Part shown: in pieces, positions 1-9,255 of the stretch
Position numbering within the stretch: position 1 is the first letter of the stretch
Layout: each line of letters opens with the position of its first letter
Assembly: GCA_016845345.1 (NCBI GenBank)
Contig: JAERSV010000002.1
Location: 1 to 46,650, forward strand
Length of the DNA: 46,650 bases
Source: Methanobacteriota archaeon
GTDB taxonomy: Archaea; Thermoplasmatota; Poseidoniia; Poseidoniales; Thalassarchaeaceae
Direction: 5' to 3'
Made by a program: the position numbers and the translations under genes
Notes under the pieces: generated by a model
The model's database searches: none
Seen by the model: only the letters and a program-made list of their open reading frames with translations
Told to the model about the DNA's origin: nothing

Positions 1-921
1 TCTACGCTTGGTTGCTAACTTGCCGTCAATCACCTCTTGTACCCATTCAAGAGCCTCTGATTCAGTATCAGCAAATTCCGGCTTGTACATTTCTGGCACA
101 TAGTTGAACATGAAACGGTTATCTTCTGAGTTGCGCAACATTCCACCTTCACCACGTACACCTTCGGTCACCAAAATCCCCTTAACGGATGGTGGCCAAA
201 TCATTCCAGTGGGGTGAAATTGAACAAACTCCATGTCTCCCATTTCAGCGCCTGCCCAATAAGCCAGTGCGTGCCCCTCTCCTGTGTATTCCCATGAACC
301 TGAACAAACCTCCCAGCAACGAGTGATTCCGCCAGTGGCAAGAACTGTCGTTTTGGCTTTGAACACGTGCAGAGTTCCGTCAGCGCGGTTGTAAGCAAAA
401 CAGCCAGTGGCTTTACCATCCTTAGTGAAAATCTTTCGAACGGTGTATTCCATGAAAACCTCCATCCCACTGTGGATTCCCCTCTCTTGGAGAGTTCGAA
501 TCATCTCAAGACCTGTCGCGTCACCAATATGTGCAAGACGTGGGTATGTGTGTCCACCGAAGTTTCTTTGATTGGTCAAACCGGCTGGTGTGCGGTCAAA
601 AATTGCACCCCATTGCTCAAGTTCACGAATCCTATCTGGTGACTCCTTTGCATGGATTTCAGCCATTCGCCAATCGTTGAGGTATTTCCCTCCCTTCATT
701 GTGTCACGGAAATGTGTTTGCCAGTTATCACGCGGGTCAGCGTTTCCTAAAGCGGCAGCGGCACCACCTTCGGCCATCACAGTATGTGCTTTACCAAGCA
801 TGGACTTGCAAATGATTGCCACGGTTGCACCGTTACGAGTTGCTTCAATTGCAGCCCTTAGGCCTGCTCCTCCTGCACCAATGATGACAACATCATATTC
901 ATGGGTTGTAACTTCAGTCAT
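1..921 (-). CDS. sdhA: Succinate dehydrogenase/fumarate reductase flavoprotein subunit, 3' end missing
   Basis: Oxidises succinate to fumarate on covalently bound FAD and passes electrons to the iron-sulfur and membrane subunits. The first 307 codons are present; the gene runs off the left edge. The N-terminus has the FAD dinucleotide-binding motif GAGGAG at residues 15-20. An HTV motif follows with His46 in the position of the FAD-linking histidine, then a Gly/Ala-rich stretch. A substrate-site HPTG lies near residue 235. The ATG at 921 overlaps by one base the TGA of the upstream membrane-subunit gene, so the two are translationally coupled. The iron-sulfur subunit gene is not visible and is expected beyond the edge. 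Succinate oxidation rather than fumarate reduction is inferred from the aerobic oxidase genes in the window. Confidence 0.93.
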   Translation of the reverse strand, partial: MTEVTTHEYDVVIIGAGGAGLRAAIEATRNGATVAIICKSMLGKAHTVMAEGGAAAALGNADPRDNWQTHFRDTMKGGKYLNDWRMAEIHAKESPDRIRELEQWGAIFDRTPAGLTNQRNFGGHTYPRLAHIGDATGLEMIRTLQERGIHSGMEVFMEYTVRKIFTKDGKATGCFAYNRADGTLHVFKAKTTVLATGGITRCWEVCSGSWEYTGEGHALAYWAGAEMGDMEFVQFHPTGMIWPPSVKGILVTEGVRGEGGMLRNSEDNRFMFNYVPEMYKPEFADTESEALEWVQEVIDGKLATKRR

Positions 922-1778
922 CACAAGCCACCCCACAATACAATATCAGTCCACCAACCCATTGTGCAGGCATAGATGTAGAAGTCTGCAAACATCACCC
1001 AAAATAATGAGTACAATGCCCATTCTTTGTGGTGTGTATTTAGATAAGTACTGAAACTCCACAACTTGTATTTGAATCGAGCCAGCCCAGAAGATGTCCA
1101 ATCATTAGAACCCCCCCCAACTAAGTGTCGGAAAGCATGGCAACCGATGGTATAACCAGTCAACAGTATTACATTTAGGGCGAGAACTAATGTGCCGACT
1201 GAAAAGCCCCAAGAGCCGCCTTCAAAGTGGGTGGAAAGTAATACGTCGTAGGATAAAATTGGTAGGTAAGCAAGAGCAGCATACATGAAATATCTATGCA
1301 AGTTTTGTACGAGTAGAAGTTTTGTTTCTCCCTTGTATTCATTCCAGGGCTTACTAACTGCACAAGCCGTTGGTTGTTGGAAAAAGGCGCGGTAGTACGC
1401 TTTTCGATAATAATAGCAAGTGCCTCTAAATCCTGCTGGGAAAATTAGAATGAACATTGCTGGGGACATCCACCACAAAAACTCTGGGATTGGACCACCA
1501 AGCCCATCACCACCCGGGAGAATGAGTGGGCTAAACAATGGACTCAAAACGTGACTTCCCTGATTTTCAATTGCCATTGTTTGGACTCCTGCGGAGCGTC
1601 CAAACTCCGAAAATATCCAGAAATCAGCCTCCATGAATCCACGCCATGTAGAGTAGGCAACCATGATACCAAGATAGATTGCCATCGCAGTTGGACCCTT
1701 CCACCAAGCATCAATTCGGTCTGTCGCACCAAATCCACGGCGCATAGGTAATTTGACTGCCTCTCCCATTAACTCCAA
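921..1778 (-). CDS. Succinate dehydrogenase membrane anchor subunit, Sdh1-like
   Basis: Probable membrane subunit of the succinate:quinone oxidoreductase encoded with the adjoining flavoprotein gene. About 285 residues with roughly five hydrophobic segments, near residues 28-48, 97-117, 163-183, 190-212 and 252-272. Histidines, including a GCHAFRH motif near residue 213, could ligate heme. The size and this motif recall the long, single-subunit anchor of actinobacterial Sdh1 enzymes rather than the paired short SdhC/SdhD subunits; this rests on memory, not alignment. The open frame starts at a TTG at 1778. The ATG at 1769 has a GGAG three bases upstream and may be the true start. The stop overlaps the flavoprotein start. 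The assignment comes mainly from context and topology. Confidence 0.75.
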   Translation of the reverse strand: MELMGEAVKLPMRRGFGATDRIDAWWKGPTAMAIYLGIMVAYSTWRGFMEADFWIFSEFGRSAGVQTMAIENQGSHVLSPLFSPLILPGGDGLGGPIPEFLWWMSPAMFILIFPAGFRGTCYYYRKAYYRAFFQQPTACAVSKPWNEYKGETKLLLVQNLHRYFMYAALAYLPILSYDVLLSTHFEGGSWGFSVGTLVLALNVILLTGYTIGCHAFRHLVGGGSNDWTSSGLARFKYKLWSFSTYLNTHHKEWALYSLFWVMFADFYIYACTMGWWTDIVLWGGL

Positions 1779-1847
1779 ACCCTATTCAAGTAGCGGCGGG
1801 AGCCTATATTCTATCAACTTCACTACTCAAACTAGAGCGAGTCAGAA

Positions 1848-2498
1848 CTAGGAAAATTCAGATTTTAATGACTTTCCAGCGTTATCAATTCGTGATTCGT
1901 CTAACTCAGGAACTTCACATAGAGTGAACAAGACTGCTGAATCATCCCCTCGTATTCGCGTGTTGTGACTGTCTCGGTAGGGATAGAGAGCAATTATCTC
2001 TCCAGCTACTGACAAAACTAATTCTTGGCCCGTGCATGGCTTTGGTTCTTGAAACCCTATTCCCATAAACGGTTCATTTTGTTGAGCCATTCGCAGTGTT
2101 AGTTTTGTATCACTGAGATAATCTGTTGACAGTGCCCCGATACTAATTCGGTTTTCAGCCGAAATTAGATTGTATCTGTCAACTATTGGATTGATGCGTG
2201 GGAATGGTTTGCCAGCAATTATCCGACGCACTAAAGCCTCCGCTGATGGGCGTCTTTTCGTAGGATCTATTCCAAGACGCCAATAGAACTGGCGATAGGC
2301 TGCAATATCGGGTTGGTCACGGAGTTGCTCAAGCGTTGAGGAATTTCGGATTCCTTCCAAACGAGATTCAAGTTCTTCTTCATCAAGAGGCGGCCAACCG
2401 TTACTAGGCTTCTGAATAAGTAAGAGTCGGGGGTCAACATTTGGTAAATCCCCGACTCGCTCAAGGGTATATTGAATTCCCATCGAATATGCCCTCAC
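1848..2498 (-). CDS. B3/4 domain protein (phenylalanyl-tRNA synthetase beta-like domain)
   Basis: A 216-residue protein built around the B3/4 fold, best known as the tRNA-binding and editing module of bacterial-type phenylalanyl-tRNA synthetase beta chains. Free-standing copies occur widely in bacteria and archaea and are suspected of acting on mischarged tRNA or small ligands. The signature is the FYWRLGIDPTKRRPS segment near residues 71-85, followed by a region rich in conserved Gly and Asp positions. The start is a GTG at 2498; an in-frame ATG at 2483 is an alternative. It lies 70 bases upstream of the Sdh membrane-subunit gene on the same strand, so it may be cotranscribed, but no functional tie is evident. 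The specific substrate is unknown. Confidence 0.75.
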   Translation of the reverse strand: MRAYSMGIQYTLERVGDLPNVDPRLLLIQKPSNGWPPLDEEELESRLEGIRNSSTLEQLRDQPDIAAYRQFYWRLGIDPTKRRPSAEALVRRIIAGKPFPRINPIVDRYNLISAENRISIGALSTDYLSDTKLTLRMAQQNEPFMGIGFQEPKPCTGQELVLSVAGEIIALYPYRDSHNTRIRGDDSAVLFTLCEVPELDESRIDNAGKSLKSEFS

Positions 2499-2539
2499 AG
2501 CCGTCAGCCTTGAATGTGACCGCTGATTTCAGATGAGTA

Positions 2540-2641
2540 ATGGACTACGAGCCGTTGAGCATTTGCCTAAAATGTGGCTTCATGCCTGGAGCCTTTATTC
2601 CGGGAATGGAATGTCCTGAATGTGGTTCAGTCATTCTCTAA
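2540..2641 (+). CDS. 33-residue zinc-ribbon mini-protein
   Basis: A very short open frame starting at ATG 2540 and ending TAA 2641. It encodes two CxxC pairs (Cys9/Cys12 and Cys25/Cys28) separated by 12 residues, the layout of a rubredoxin-like or ribbon zinc site. An in-frame stop six bases upstream means no other start is possible. It is divergent from the B3/4 gene, whose start is only 41 bases away. An imperfect inverted repeat follows 17 bases after the stop. Regular spacing of four cysteines in 33 codons is unlikely by chance, but so short a frame needs conservation evidence. It could bind nucleic acid or be a protein-interaction ribbon; no function is claimed. Confidence 0.5.
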   Translation: MDYEPLSICLKCGFMPGAFIPGMECPECGSVIL

Positions 2642-2657
2642 AAAATCAATTCATTTG

Positions 2658-2687
2658 CATTGCATTAGGAAGTCACTAATTGCAATG
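2658..2687. repeat. Imperfect inverted repeat after the zinc-ribbon ORF
   Basis: CATTGCATTAG (2658-2668) and CTAATTGCAATG (2676-2687) can pair with a single bulged base around a seven-base loop. A TTTAAAAG element follows at 2689. It may be a terminator for the 33-residue ORF or an operator in front of the coiled-coil gene at 2798. Confidence 0.4.
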
Positions 2688-2788
2688 GTTTAAAAGGGTC
2701 GGATTTGTAAATCGGTTTGCTTCGAGTTTTTATTATGCATTCCTGACTAGATCTGAAGAACCGGAAAATCGGTAACTGAAGAGAGGAA

Positions 2789-3073
2789 TTGCTAACTATG
2801 GTAAATGATAAGATAAAAAATGAAATGATAAAAACTGCTAACGAAATGATGAAATTAATGATTTTAAAATTAAATGACGAATTATGTGGACAGGGAAGTC
2901 AACTTAGTACACTGGCTTCACAATATTTGGAACTGCTAATTGAAAAACAGAAAATTGATTTAGAAAAGGAAAAATTGAATGAAGAATATCGTAAATGGGA
3001 ATATGAAAACAATTTGCTACAAGGCGACGGGGACGAACAATACGATTGGGAATTTCAGGACAAATGGTTGTAA
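2789..3073 (+). CDS. AT-rich small coiled-coil protein of unknown function
   Basis: Not recognised. The protein (94 residues from TTG 2789, or 91 from the likelier ATG 2798) is rich in Lys, Glu, Asn, Ile and Leu. It should be almost entirely helical, with heptad-like Leu/Ile spacing between about residues 30 and 80, and ends in an acidic, Trp-containing tail. There is no signal peptide or membrane segment. GAGAGG at 2781-2786 is a weak ribosome binding site for ATG 2798. The DNA is clearly more AT-rich than the flanking genes, with many AAA and ATT codons, which suggests recent acquisition or weak constraint. It converges on the aldehyde dehydrogenase gene with a 24-base gap. Confidence 0.6.
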   Translation: MLTMVNDKIKNEMIKTANEMMKLMILKLNDELCGQGSQLSTLASQYLELLIEKQKIDLEKEKLNEEYRKWEYENNLLQGDGDEQYDWEFQDKWL

Positions 3074-3097
3074 TTGAATAGGACAATTCTCAACCAA

Positions 3098-4753
3098 TCA
3101 AGATAGGGCGGAGTAGTCTACGTCGGCTTCCTCAATCTCAACTTCGTCAACATCCATCTGGGCCAGTTGCAACTTTCCACTCAACTCATCGTTGACAGCG
3201 TGCCAATATGAGTACGCTTCAATAACCCAAATACCTGATTCACGGGTTCCGTTTCCTGAGCCCTTTACACCACCAAATGGAAGGTGGGCTTCGGCACCAG
3301 TAGTTGAATTATTGATTCCAGTCATTCCAGCCTTGATGCCGGTCTTGTAACGGTAGGCTTCTAGCCTATCATTAGTATAAATCGCACTTGAAAGACCGTA
3401 TGGACTCGCATTAGCGAGGTGTAATCCGTGGTCGAAATCATCAGCCTTGACAATTGTGACAACCGGTCCAAATATTTCTTCTTGGAAGCATTCCATATCT
3501 TCGGTTACATCAACAAAAACATGTGGCCACATGTAGACTCCTTCACTTGCGTCTCCTAAGAATCCGCTAGGTTTCTTTTCATTTGTTATTCTCCCTTTAC
3601 CAAAAATATGGGTCGCACCACTTGCCTTGCACATCTCCACGCCAATTAGGAAATCCTTAGCATATTTCTCAGAGAGCATTGGTCCGTACAATACACCGGG
3701 GTGGCGAGATGAATCTCCAATAGTTGTTGATTCTACCTTTGCCATGAACATCTCCATGAATGAATCATAGATGTCCTTGTGAATTATCAAATTACCAAGA
3801 CTCGTACAGCGTTGTCCCGCGGTTCCAAATGCCGCCCAGTAGGCTCCTTCAACAGCATTTTCAAGATTTGCTGTGGGCATGACAACAAGTGGATTTTTAC
3901 CACCTAATTCTAGGCTTGCTGAAACTAAATTTCTGCCACAGACTTCACCAATCATTTTTCCTACAGCAGTACTTCCTGTGAATGATATCTTGTTGACTAA
4001 TCCTTCATCAACTGCATCAACCAAATGCTGACCTGCCCCACTGCCTTTGCCATGTACGAGATTGATGACTCCATCAGGTAGCCCAGCCTCGTGCATTATT
4101 CTCGCTAAAGCGAAGGATAGCAGAGGTGCATCTTGTGGTGATTTCCATACACATGTGTTTCCACACATTATTGCTGGAATCATCTTCCAGAAAGGAACCG
4201 CCGCAGGGAAATTGCAAGCGTTGATGATTCCACACACACCAAGCGGGCGGCGGTAAGTGAACAATTCTTTATTTGGTAATTCTGAATTTACTGTCTGCCC
4301 GTAGAGACGACGACCTTCTGACTGGAAAAAGAGGCAAGTATCGATTGCTTCTTGTACTGAACCAGCAGATTCTTTCAGAGTCTTGCCGATTTCACGAGTT
4401 TCAAGTGCGACGATTGAATCTTTGTGTTCCATCAATAAGCGGCCCATGTTCCCAATAATTTGCCCGCGTGTTGGGGCTGGAGTAGCCGCCCATCCTGGGA
4501 AAGCCGCTCCAGCAGCAGCAAGAGCATCGTGTACATCTGATTTTGTTGATAGCGGGAACACTCCGAGGCAATCGGTTTGCCATGCAGGATTTGTAGTTTC
4601 AAAAGTGCCACCATCGCTTGATTCAGTCAACTGTCCATTGATGATATTGTATCCTTTTATTTTTGGTAATCCATTCGGATTATCACTCTCGAGGTGCTCA
4701 AGTCCTACTTCCAACACATGGGTCATAACCTGTTCGGGGGCGGTTCCGTTCAT
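3098..4753 (-). CDS. NAD(P)-dependent aldehyde dehydrogenase
   Basis: Oxidises an aldehyde to the acid with NAD(P)+. The family hallmarks are present: general-base Glu in the ELGGKNP motif near residue 282, catalytic Cys in GQRCTS near residue 313, and a cofactor-binding segment around FTGSTAVG. The EIFGPV motif lies in the C-terminal half. At 551 residues it is longer than the usual 480-500, with the excess at both ends; the last ~20 residues are acidic. The substrate cannot be read from sequence; semialdehydes of amino-acid or sugar-acid breakdown are candidates. It is a single gene, divergent from cdc48 across 149 bases, and the ATG at 4753 is the natural start. Confidence 0.92.
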   Translation of the reverse strand: MNGTAPEQVMTHVLEVGLEHLESDNPNGLPKIKGYNIINGQLTESSDGGTFETTNPAWQTDCLGVFPLSTKSDVHDALAAAGAAFPGWAATPAPTRGQIIGNMGRLLMEHKDSIVALETREIGKTLKESAGSVQEAIDTCLFFQSEGRRLYGQTVNSELPNKELFTYRRPLGVCGIINACNFPAAVPFWKMIPAIMCGNTCVWKSPQDAPLLSFALARIMHEAGLPDGVINLVHGKGSGAGQHLVDAVDEGLVNKISFTGSTAVGKMIGEVCGRNLVSASLELGGKNPLVVMPTANLENAVEGAYWAAFGTAGQRCTSLGNLIIHKDIYDSFMEMFMAKVESTTIGDSSRHPGVLYGPMLSEKYAKDFLIGVEMCKASGATHIFGKGRITNEKKPSGFLGDASEGVYMWPHVFVDVTEDMECFQEEIFGPVVTIVKADDFDHGLHLANASPYGLSSAIYTNDRLEAYRYKTGIKAGMTGINNSTTGAEAHLPFGGVKGSGNGTRESGIWVIEAYSYWHAVNDELSGKLQLAQMDVDEVEIEEADVDYSALS

Positions 4754-4902
4754 GAATACTACGCGGAATTCGCTCTTCTTTACTATCCAAGCCCTGATTT
4801 AGAAAAAAACATGTATATTCATCATTAGAATAGAGGACTGCGCTACAATTGAAAGGCAATGATTAATGTGAAAGTGGTAGTTACGAAAGTGCATGGTTTT
4901 TA

Positions 4903-7173
4903 GTGAGTCCGCGAATCGGGTGTTCTGTAGTTGGAGTGGTGACAGTGGCAGGGGACGATAAAAAAACACTGAATTTGAAAGTAGCAAAAGCAATTCCTAG
5001 TGATGTTGGTCATGGAAGAGCGAGAGTTCCTTTTGATAATGATTTGAATCTCAAACCAGGAGATATCATAGAAATCAAAGGTGATGATACCACCGCTGCA
5101 ATTGTTTGGAGATGTCGCCCTGAAGACGCCAACCTTGGCGTTATTCGAGTTGATGGTATTATCCGCAAAAATGCTGGTTCACAACTCGGCTCAAATGTAA
5201 CCATTCGAAAAGTTGAGACTAAACCATGTACAAGGCTTACCCTATCACCTGTAATGGCTTCAAAACAGAAAGTTCGTTTTGGGCCAGGGATTGAAGGCTT
5301 TGCTCGACGAGGACTCAATAAACGTCCAGTTGTAGCTGGTGATAGAATATTCATACCAGGAATGACATTATTCGCCGAGGCGCTTCCATTCGCTATCATG
5401 TCCACATCACCAAAGGGAATCGTCCAAGTCCTTCCCGAAACTGAAATTGTAATCAAAGATGAAGCAATTGACGAAGAAATAGCTCAGGGTACTACATCTG
5501 TAACTTACGAAGATATTGGCGGCCTTGGAGACCAATTGCAAAAAGTCAGAGAGATGATTGAGTTACCTCTCAAACATCCAATTTTGTTTCGCACACTAGG
5601 GATAGACCCACCTAAAGGAGTTCTACTGCATGGTCCACCTGGAACAGGTAAAACAATGATTGCAAAAGCAGTCGCTAACGAAACAAATGCCCATTTCACA
5701 TCAATTAACGGGCCTGAAATTATTAGCAAGTATTATGGAGAATCTGAAAAGCAGTTGCGCGAATTATTTGAAGAAGCTGCATCACAAGCGCCTGCAATTA
5801 TTTTCATTGACGAATTAGACAGTATTGCACCAAAGCGAGAAGATGTTACTGGTGAAGTTGAGCGCCGTGTTGTTGCTCAATTGTTGACATTAATGGATGG
5901 AATGCAAGGTAGAGACAATGTAGTCGTTATCGGAGCAACCAACAGACAGGATGCTATTGACCAAGCGCTAAGGCGACCCGGAAGATTTGACAGAGAAATT
6001 GAAATTGGTGTACCAGATAAAGCAGGTCGCCAAGAAATTGTTGACATCCATGTAAGGAGTATGCCAATCGCAGATGACTTTGACATGGAGTGGGTACTAA
6101 TCAATACACACGGATTTGTCGGTGCCGACATTTCATCACTTGCCCGGGAATCAGCAATGAAAGCACTACGAAGATATCTCCCTGAAATTGACCTTGACGA
6201 GGAAGAAGTACCACCTGAAGTACTAGAGAAGATGGAAGTCACAATGGGCGATTTCAAACTGGCAATTAAAGAGGTTGAGCCAAGCGCCCTGAGAGAAATT
6301 TACATCGAAGTACCTGAGGTTGGTTGGGACCAAGTCGGAGGGTTAGATGAGGTAAAAGACCGGCTCAGAGAAAGTATTGACTGGCCACTCACCAAACCTG
6401 AATTGTTCAAGCACTTTGGAATTGAAGCACCACGGGGTGTCCTATTGTTTGGAGCGCCTGGAACTGGAAAGACTCTGTTGGCTAGAGCAATTGCTTCTGA
6501 GGCACAGGCTAACTTCATCACTGTCAAAGGACCAGAACTATTCTCAAAATGGGTTGGAGAATCTGAAAAGGCGGTTCGCGAAATATTCAAGAAAGCAGCA
6601 CAAGCCTCTCCGAGCATTATATTCCTAGATGAATTTGAGAGTATTGGGGCTCACCGTTCATCAAGCAATGATGATGGGGGACAGACAGTTTCTAACCGAA
6701 TGGTTGACCAAATTCTAACCTGCATGGATGGTATCGAAGCACTTGACGGCGTAGTCATTGTTGCGGCCACCAATCGACCAGAAATGATTGACCGAGCACT
6801 GCTAAGGTCTGGTAGATTTGAAAGAGTATTACACATACCACCCCCAGATGAAAAGAGTTGTCAGGAAATTATCAAAATCCACACAGCAAATATGCCAATT
6901 GGAAAATTTGACCCGACTGACTTCGCTAAGAAATTGAGTGGTTATACCGGTGCTGACATTGAAGCAGTCTGTCGAGAAGCAGCGCTTATCACAATGCGGG
7001 CAGGCAAGAAAACTGTGACCAAGAAGCACTTTGAATCAGCAGTGGGGAGAGTCAGACCAACCGTCACCCCTGACATGCTTGATTACTACGCCAAGTTAGA
7101 AGTCAGCCTAACTAGCGGTATGGAGAGCGTGAAAAGAGGGGGAGACACTCTTTCGGGAATCGAATCGGTTTAA
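4903..7173 (+). CDS. cdc48: Cdc48/VCP-type AAA+ ATPase
   Basis: Hexameric ATPase that unfolds proteins and extracts them from complexes, in archaea often feeding the proteasome. The 756 residues show the full family plan: an N-terminal double-psi barrel and CDC48_2 domain (about 15-180), then two AAA+ modules. D1 has Walker A GPPGTGKT near 244-251 and Walker B IIFIDELD near 299. D2 has Walker A GAPGTGKT near 517-524 and Walker B IIFLDEFE near 571. Both modules carry the ATNR-type sensor and arginine-finger region. The frame opens with GTG 4903; GTG 4945, with a GGAG element ten bases before it, is a plausible alternative that trims 14 residues without touching the barrel. It stands alone, divergent from the aldehyde dehydrogenase. 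Confidence 0.97.
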   Translation: MSPRIGCSVVGVVTVAGDDKKTLNLKVAKAIPSDVGHGRARVPFDNDLNLKPGDIIEIKGDDTTAAIVWRCRPEDANLGVIRVDGIIRKNAGSQLGSNVTIRKVETKPCTRLTLSPVMASKQKVRFGPGIEGFARRGLNKRPVVAGDRIFIPGMTLFAEALPFAIMSTSPKGIVQVLPETEIVIKDEAIDEEIAQGTTSVTYEDIGGLGDQLQKVREMIELPLKHPILFRTLGIDPPKGVLLHGPPGTGKTMIAKAVANETNAHFTSINGPEIISKYYGESEKQLRELFEEAASQAPAIIFIDELDSIAPKREDVTGEVERRVVAQLLTLMDGMQGRDNVVVIGATNRQDAIDQALRRPGRFDREIEIGVPDKAGRQEIVDIHVRSMPIADDFDMEWVLINTHGFVGADISSLARESAMKALRRYLPEIDLDEEEVPPEVLEKMEVTMGDFKLAIKEVEPSALREIYIEVPEVGWDQVGGLDEVKDRLRESIDWPLTKPELFKHFGIEAPRGVLLFGAPGTGKTLLARAIASEAQANFITVKGPELFSKWVGESEKAVREIFKKAAQASPSIIFLDEFESIGAHRSSSNDDGGQTVSNRMVDQILTCMDGIEALDGVVIVAATNRPEMIDRALLRSGRFERVLHIPPPDEKSCQEIIKIHTANMPIGKFDPTDFAKKLSGYTGADIEAVCREAALITMRAGKKTVTKKHFESAVGRVRPTVTPDMLDYYAKLEVSLTSGMESVKRGGDTLSGIESV

Positions 7174-7213
7174 TGAATGAGGAACTAACTCAACCGAAGT
7201 AGCAGTTCGAATC

Positions 7214-7219
7214 TTTAAA
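7214..7219 (+). promoter_or_regulatory. Candidate TATA box for the PRC-barrel gene
   Basis: TTTAAA sits 59 bases before the ATG at 7278 in the cdc48/PRC-barrel gap. The same spacing is seen for the candidate TATA element of the cox operon. Position and composition are the only evidence. Confidence 0.35.
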
Positions 7220-7277
7220 CCACCTCGCAAGGCTAGTCGAATGAGAGGATTCAAGGGGTAGGCCTACCGACGGCTAA

Positions 7278-7523
7278 ATGATGACAGCGACCTTTGGGCA
7301 GGAACTGATTGGCCTAGTTGTAGTTGATTCACGGGGTGATATCCTCGGAACTGTGGCCGACTTGATGTTGGACTTGAACAGCGGGGCTGTTGGAACACTG
7401 GTAATTGAGTTACAACCATCTCTTGATGCCACTAAATTACCATGGCCTTCGGAGGCTGGCTTGATGTTACTTCCAAGTGAAGAAATTGATAGAGTTGGGC
7501 CTCAAATCGTGTTAAAGCGGTGA
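7278..7523 (+). CDS. PRC-barrel domain protein
   Basis: An 81-residue protein that is essentially one PRC barrel, the small beta-barrel found in the photosynthetic reaction centre H subunit, in RimM and in many archaeal mini-proteins. The pattern GxxVVDSRGDILGTVADLMLD near residues 12-32, followed by a beta-rich half ending in a hydrophobic strand, is typical. Archaeal PRC-barrel proteins are often linked to cell division or RNA metabolism, but nothing here decides between those. The start is the first of two tandem ATG codons. It lies 85 bases upstream of the DUF4350 membrane gene on the same strand and could share its transcript. Confidence 0.85.
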   Translation: MMTATFGQELIGLVVVDSRGDILGTVADLMLDLNSGAVGTLVIELQPSLDATKLPWPSEAGLMLLPSEEIDRVGPQIVLKR

Positions 7524-7608
7524 AGCCAAAGAGATTCACCTGCGCACAACCGTATTAAGGCAGCCTCAGTCGTGAATCTGTTAGACCTATGGTCTAGAGG
7601 GTGAGAGA

Positions 7609-9240
7609 GTGGCAATCACGGCGAATCAATTGTTCGCTCGGGTGAATACTCAACAGTTCAGAAGAGGGGCTACTCTGTTCGCTTTTTACACAGTTCTAGT
7701 TCTTCTTCTAGTAACTCTTCTTGGCAGTTTTATCAATCCTGCAGGATCACAATTATCTGCATATGATGATGATTGGGATGATATCTCAGCATTCAGGTAC
7801 GACCTTAATGAAATGGGAGTTGACACCCATAGTTTAGTCAGTAGCCCATTATTGCTCAATGAAATTGAAAATCCCGAAGAAACTGTATTTGTAATCGCCG
7901 GGGTTGAGAAAGATACCATTAGCCTACCTAGATTTACTGGTGATTCCAGTGTTGTTCAATTCAAAGAAAGCGACGGCTACACAACTAGTGAGGTTGAAGC
8001 GATTACCTCTTTCGTAGCCCGTGGAGGAACCATCATTGTAATGGATGACTTTGGTTACAGTTCAGGGGTGGCCTCTGCATTTGGAATAGAATATAGCGGC
8101 CACAAATTATACGATGCTGGAGCATGGACTTTGGACTACAATTACATCTGGATTAATTCAACAGATGGTTACAAGTACACCTCGAATGTATCTCAAGCTT
8201 GGGTACACCCATGCTTTGCTGACACTGATGGAGATGGCTATGTCGACTTAATCGACCCAGACCCTGGACACCCTGGAGTTCCCGGTATAATGACTATCAC
8301 TGCAGAGGATGCTGGCCTCTGCGCCCATCACCTAACTGGAGACGGTAGCGACCCGTGGAACTTTGACCCCGGATATGATCTACTTCTCAACTCACCCTCA
8401 GCCTTTGACCCAGACCATGCAGATGACTCGGAAAAGAATCGCTATGGTTTAGGCTATTCTAGCACTGATTCATATCTTGACATCAACGATGACGGTGATT
8501 TGACCGTTGGACCTGCTGGCAGTGGATTTGAGGGAGATATGCAAGGCCCATTCACAACTTATGTGAAATATTGTCTTTCAAGGAATTGTGTTGATTCAAC
8601 CTCCGGAAAGGCACACTTCATTTCTGATGGTAGTTTACTAATCAATACAGTTTATGATTACGAAAACAAGTATGGTAGCCAAGTCACAGACATTGACGCA
8701 AATGATAATCGAAAGTGGGCGCTAGATGCAATTGCCGAAGCACTTCTAATTGATGAGAATGGTACACTTGCTCCTAGTTCTGACGCTCAGGTAATATTTG
8801 ATGAAAGCCGCCACCAGCAAACATCGTTTATGGGTGATACCTACAATCTAATCTACTATGTTCTAGTCTATTTCACAAGCGATTGGATGGCTATGTTGTT
8901 GCTCTTCCTAACCCTTTTCATAGCGTTTGAAGCAGTCATTATTCGCAAAACTGATCCAGAACCTTGGAGACATGTTTTCAGTATTATCTACTATGGATTC
9001 GGTGATTCAAGACGTTATGGTTACTACAGTCGCGCAAACAAAGTCAAACAAGTTCTGCTCTCAAGAGTGCGTAACCTAAACACCCTAACACGGGATGAGT
9101 TCGACGCATTACCTGCACGCGAACTTCAGAAGATGATTAACGACCCCGTATTGGTGAAGTTCGTCTTTGAAGACAGAAATTACTCACTCGAGCAACTTGT
9201 TGCGGTTGTAAAACGTGTAAAATTGTGGGGGCGCAAGTAA
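7609..9240 (+). CDS. DUF4350-like membrane protein with calcium-type Asp loops
   Basis: First gene of a three-gene membrane operon. It has one membrane segment near residues 20-42 and a second near 420-440, leaving about 370 residues outside the cell and a 100-residue cytoplasmic tail. The outer part resembles DUF4350: an alpha/beta domain with hydrophobic strands such as TIIVMDDFGYS near residue 145. Two Asp-rich loops, DTDGDGYVD (near 205) and DINDDGDL (near 290), look like thrombospondin-3 or dockerin calcium loops. The start is GTG 7609 behind GAGGGTGAGAGA. In other prokaryotes DUF4350 genes travel with DUF58 and MoxR ATPase genes; the DUF58 partner follows 15 bases downstream. Function is unknown, with a role in envelope protein assembly a fair guess. 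Confidence 0.8.
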   Translation: MAITANQLFARVNTQQFRRGATLFAFYTVLVLLLVTLLGSFINPAGSQLSAYDDDWDDISAFRYDLNEMGVDTHSLVSSPLLLNEIENPEETVFVIAGVEKDTISLPRFTGDSSVVQFKESDGYTTSEVEAITSFVARGGTIIVMDDFGYSSGVASAFGIEYSGHKLYDAGAWTLDYNYIWINSTDGYKYTSNVSQAWVHPCFADTDGDGYVDLIDPDPGHPGVPGIMTITAEDAGLCAHHLTGDGSDPWNFDPGYDLLLNSPSAFDPDHADDSEKNRYGLGYSSTDSYLDINDDGDLTVGPAGSGFEGDMQGPFTTYVKYCLSRNCVDSTSGKAHFISDGSLLINTVYDYENKYGSQVTDIDANDNRKWALDAIAEALLIDENGTLAPSSDAQVIFDESRHQQTSFMGDTYNLIYYVLVYFTSDWMAMLLLFLTLFIAFEAVIIRKTDPEPWRHVFSIIYYGFGDSRRYGYYSRANKVKQVLLSRVRNLNTLTRDEFDALPARELQKMINDPVLVKFVFEDRNYSLEQLVAVVKRVKLWGRK

Positions 9241-9255
9241 GCGAGGTGACATCTG

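Noticed and set aside
572..1054. 160-residue plus-strand ORF over the sdhA and membrane-subunit genes
   Set aside because: It lies opposite two well-supported genes and has no domain features.
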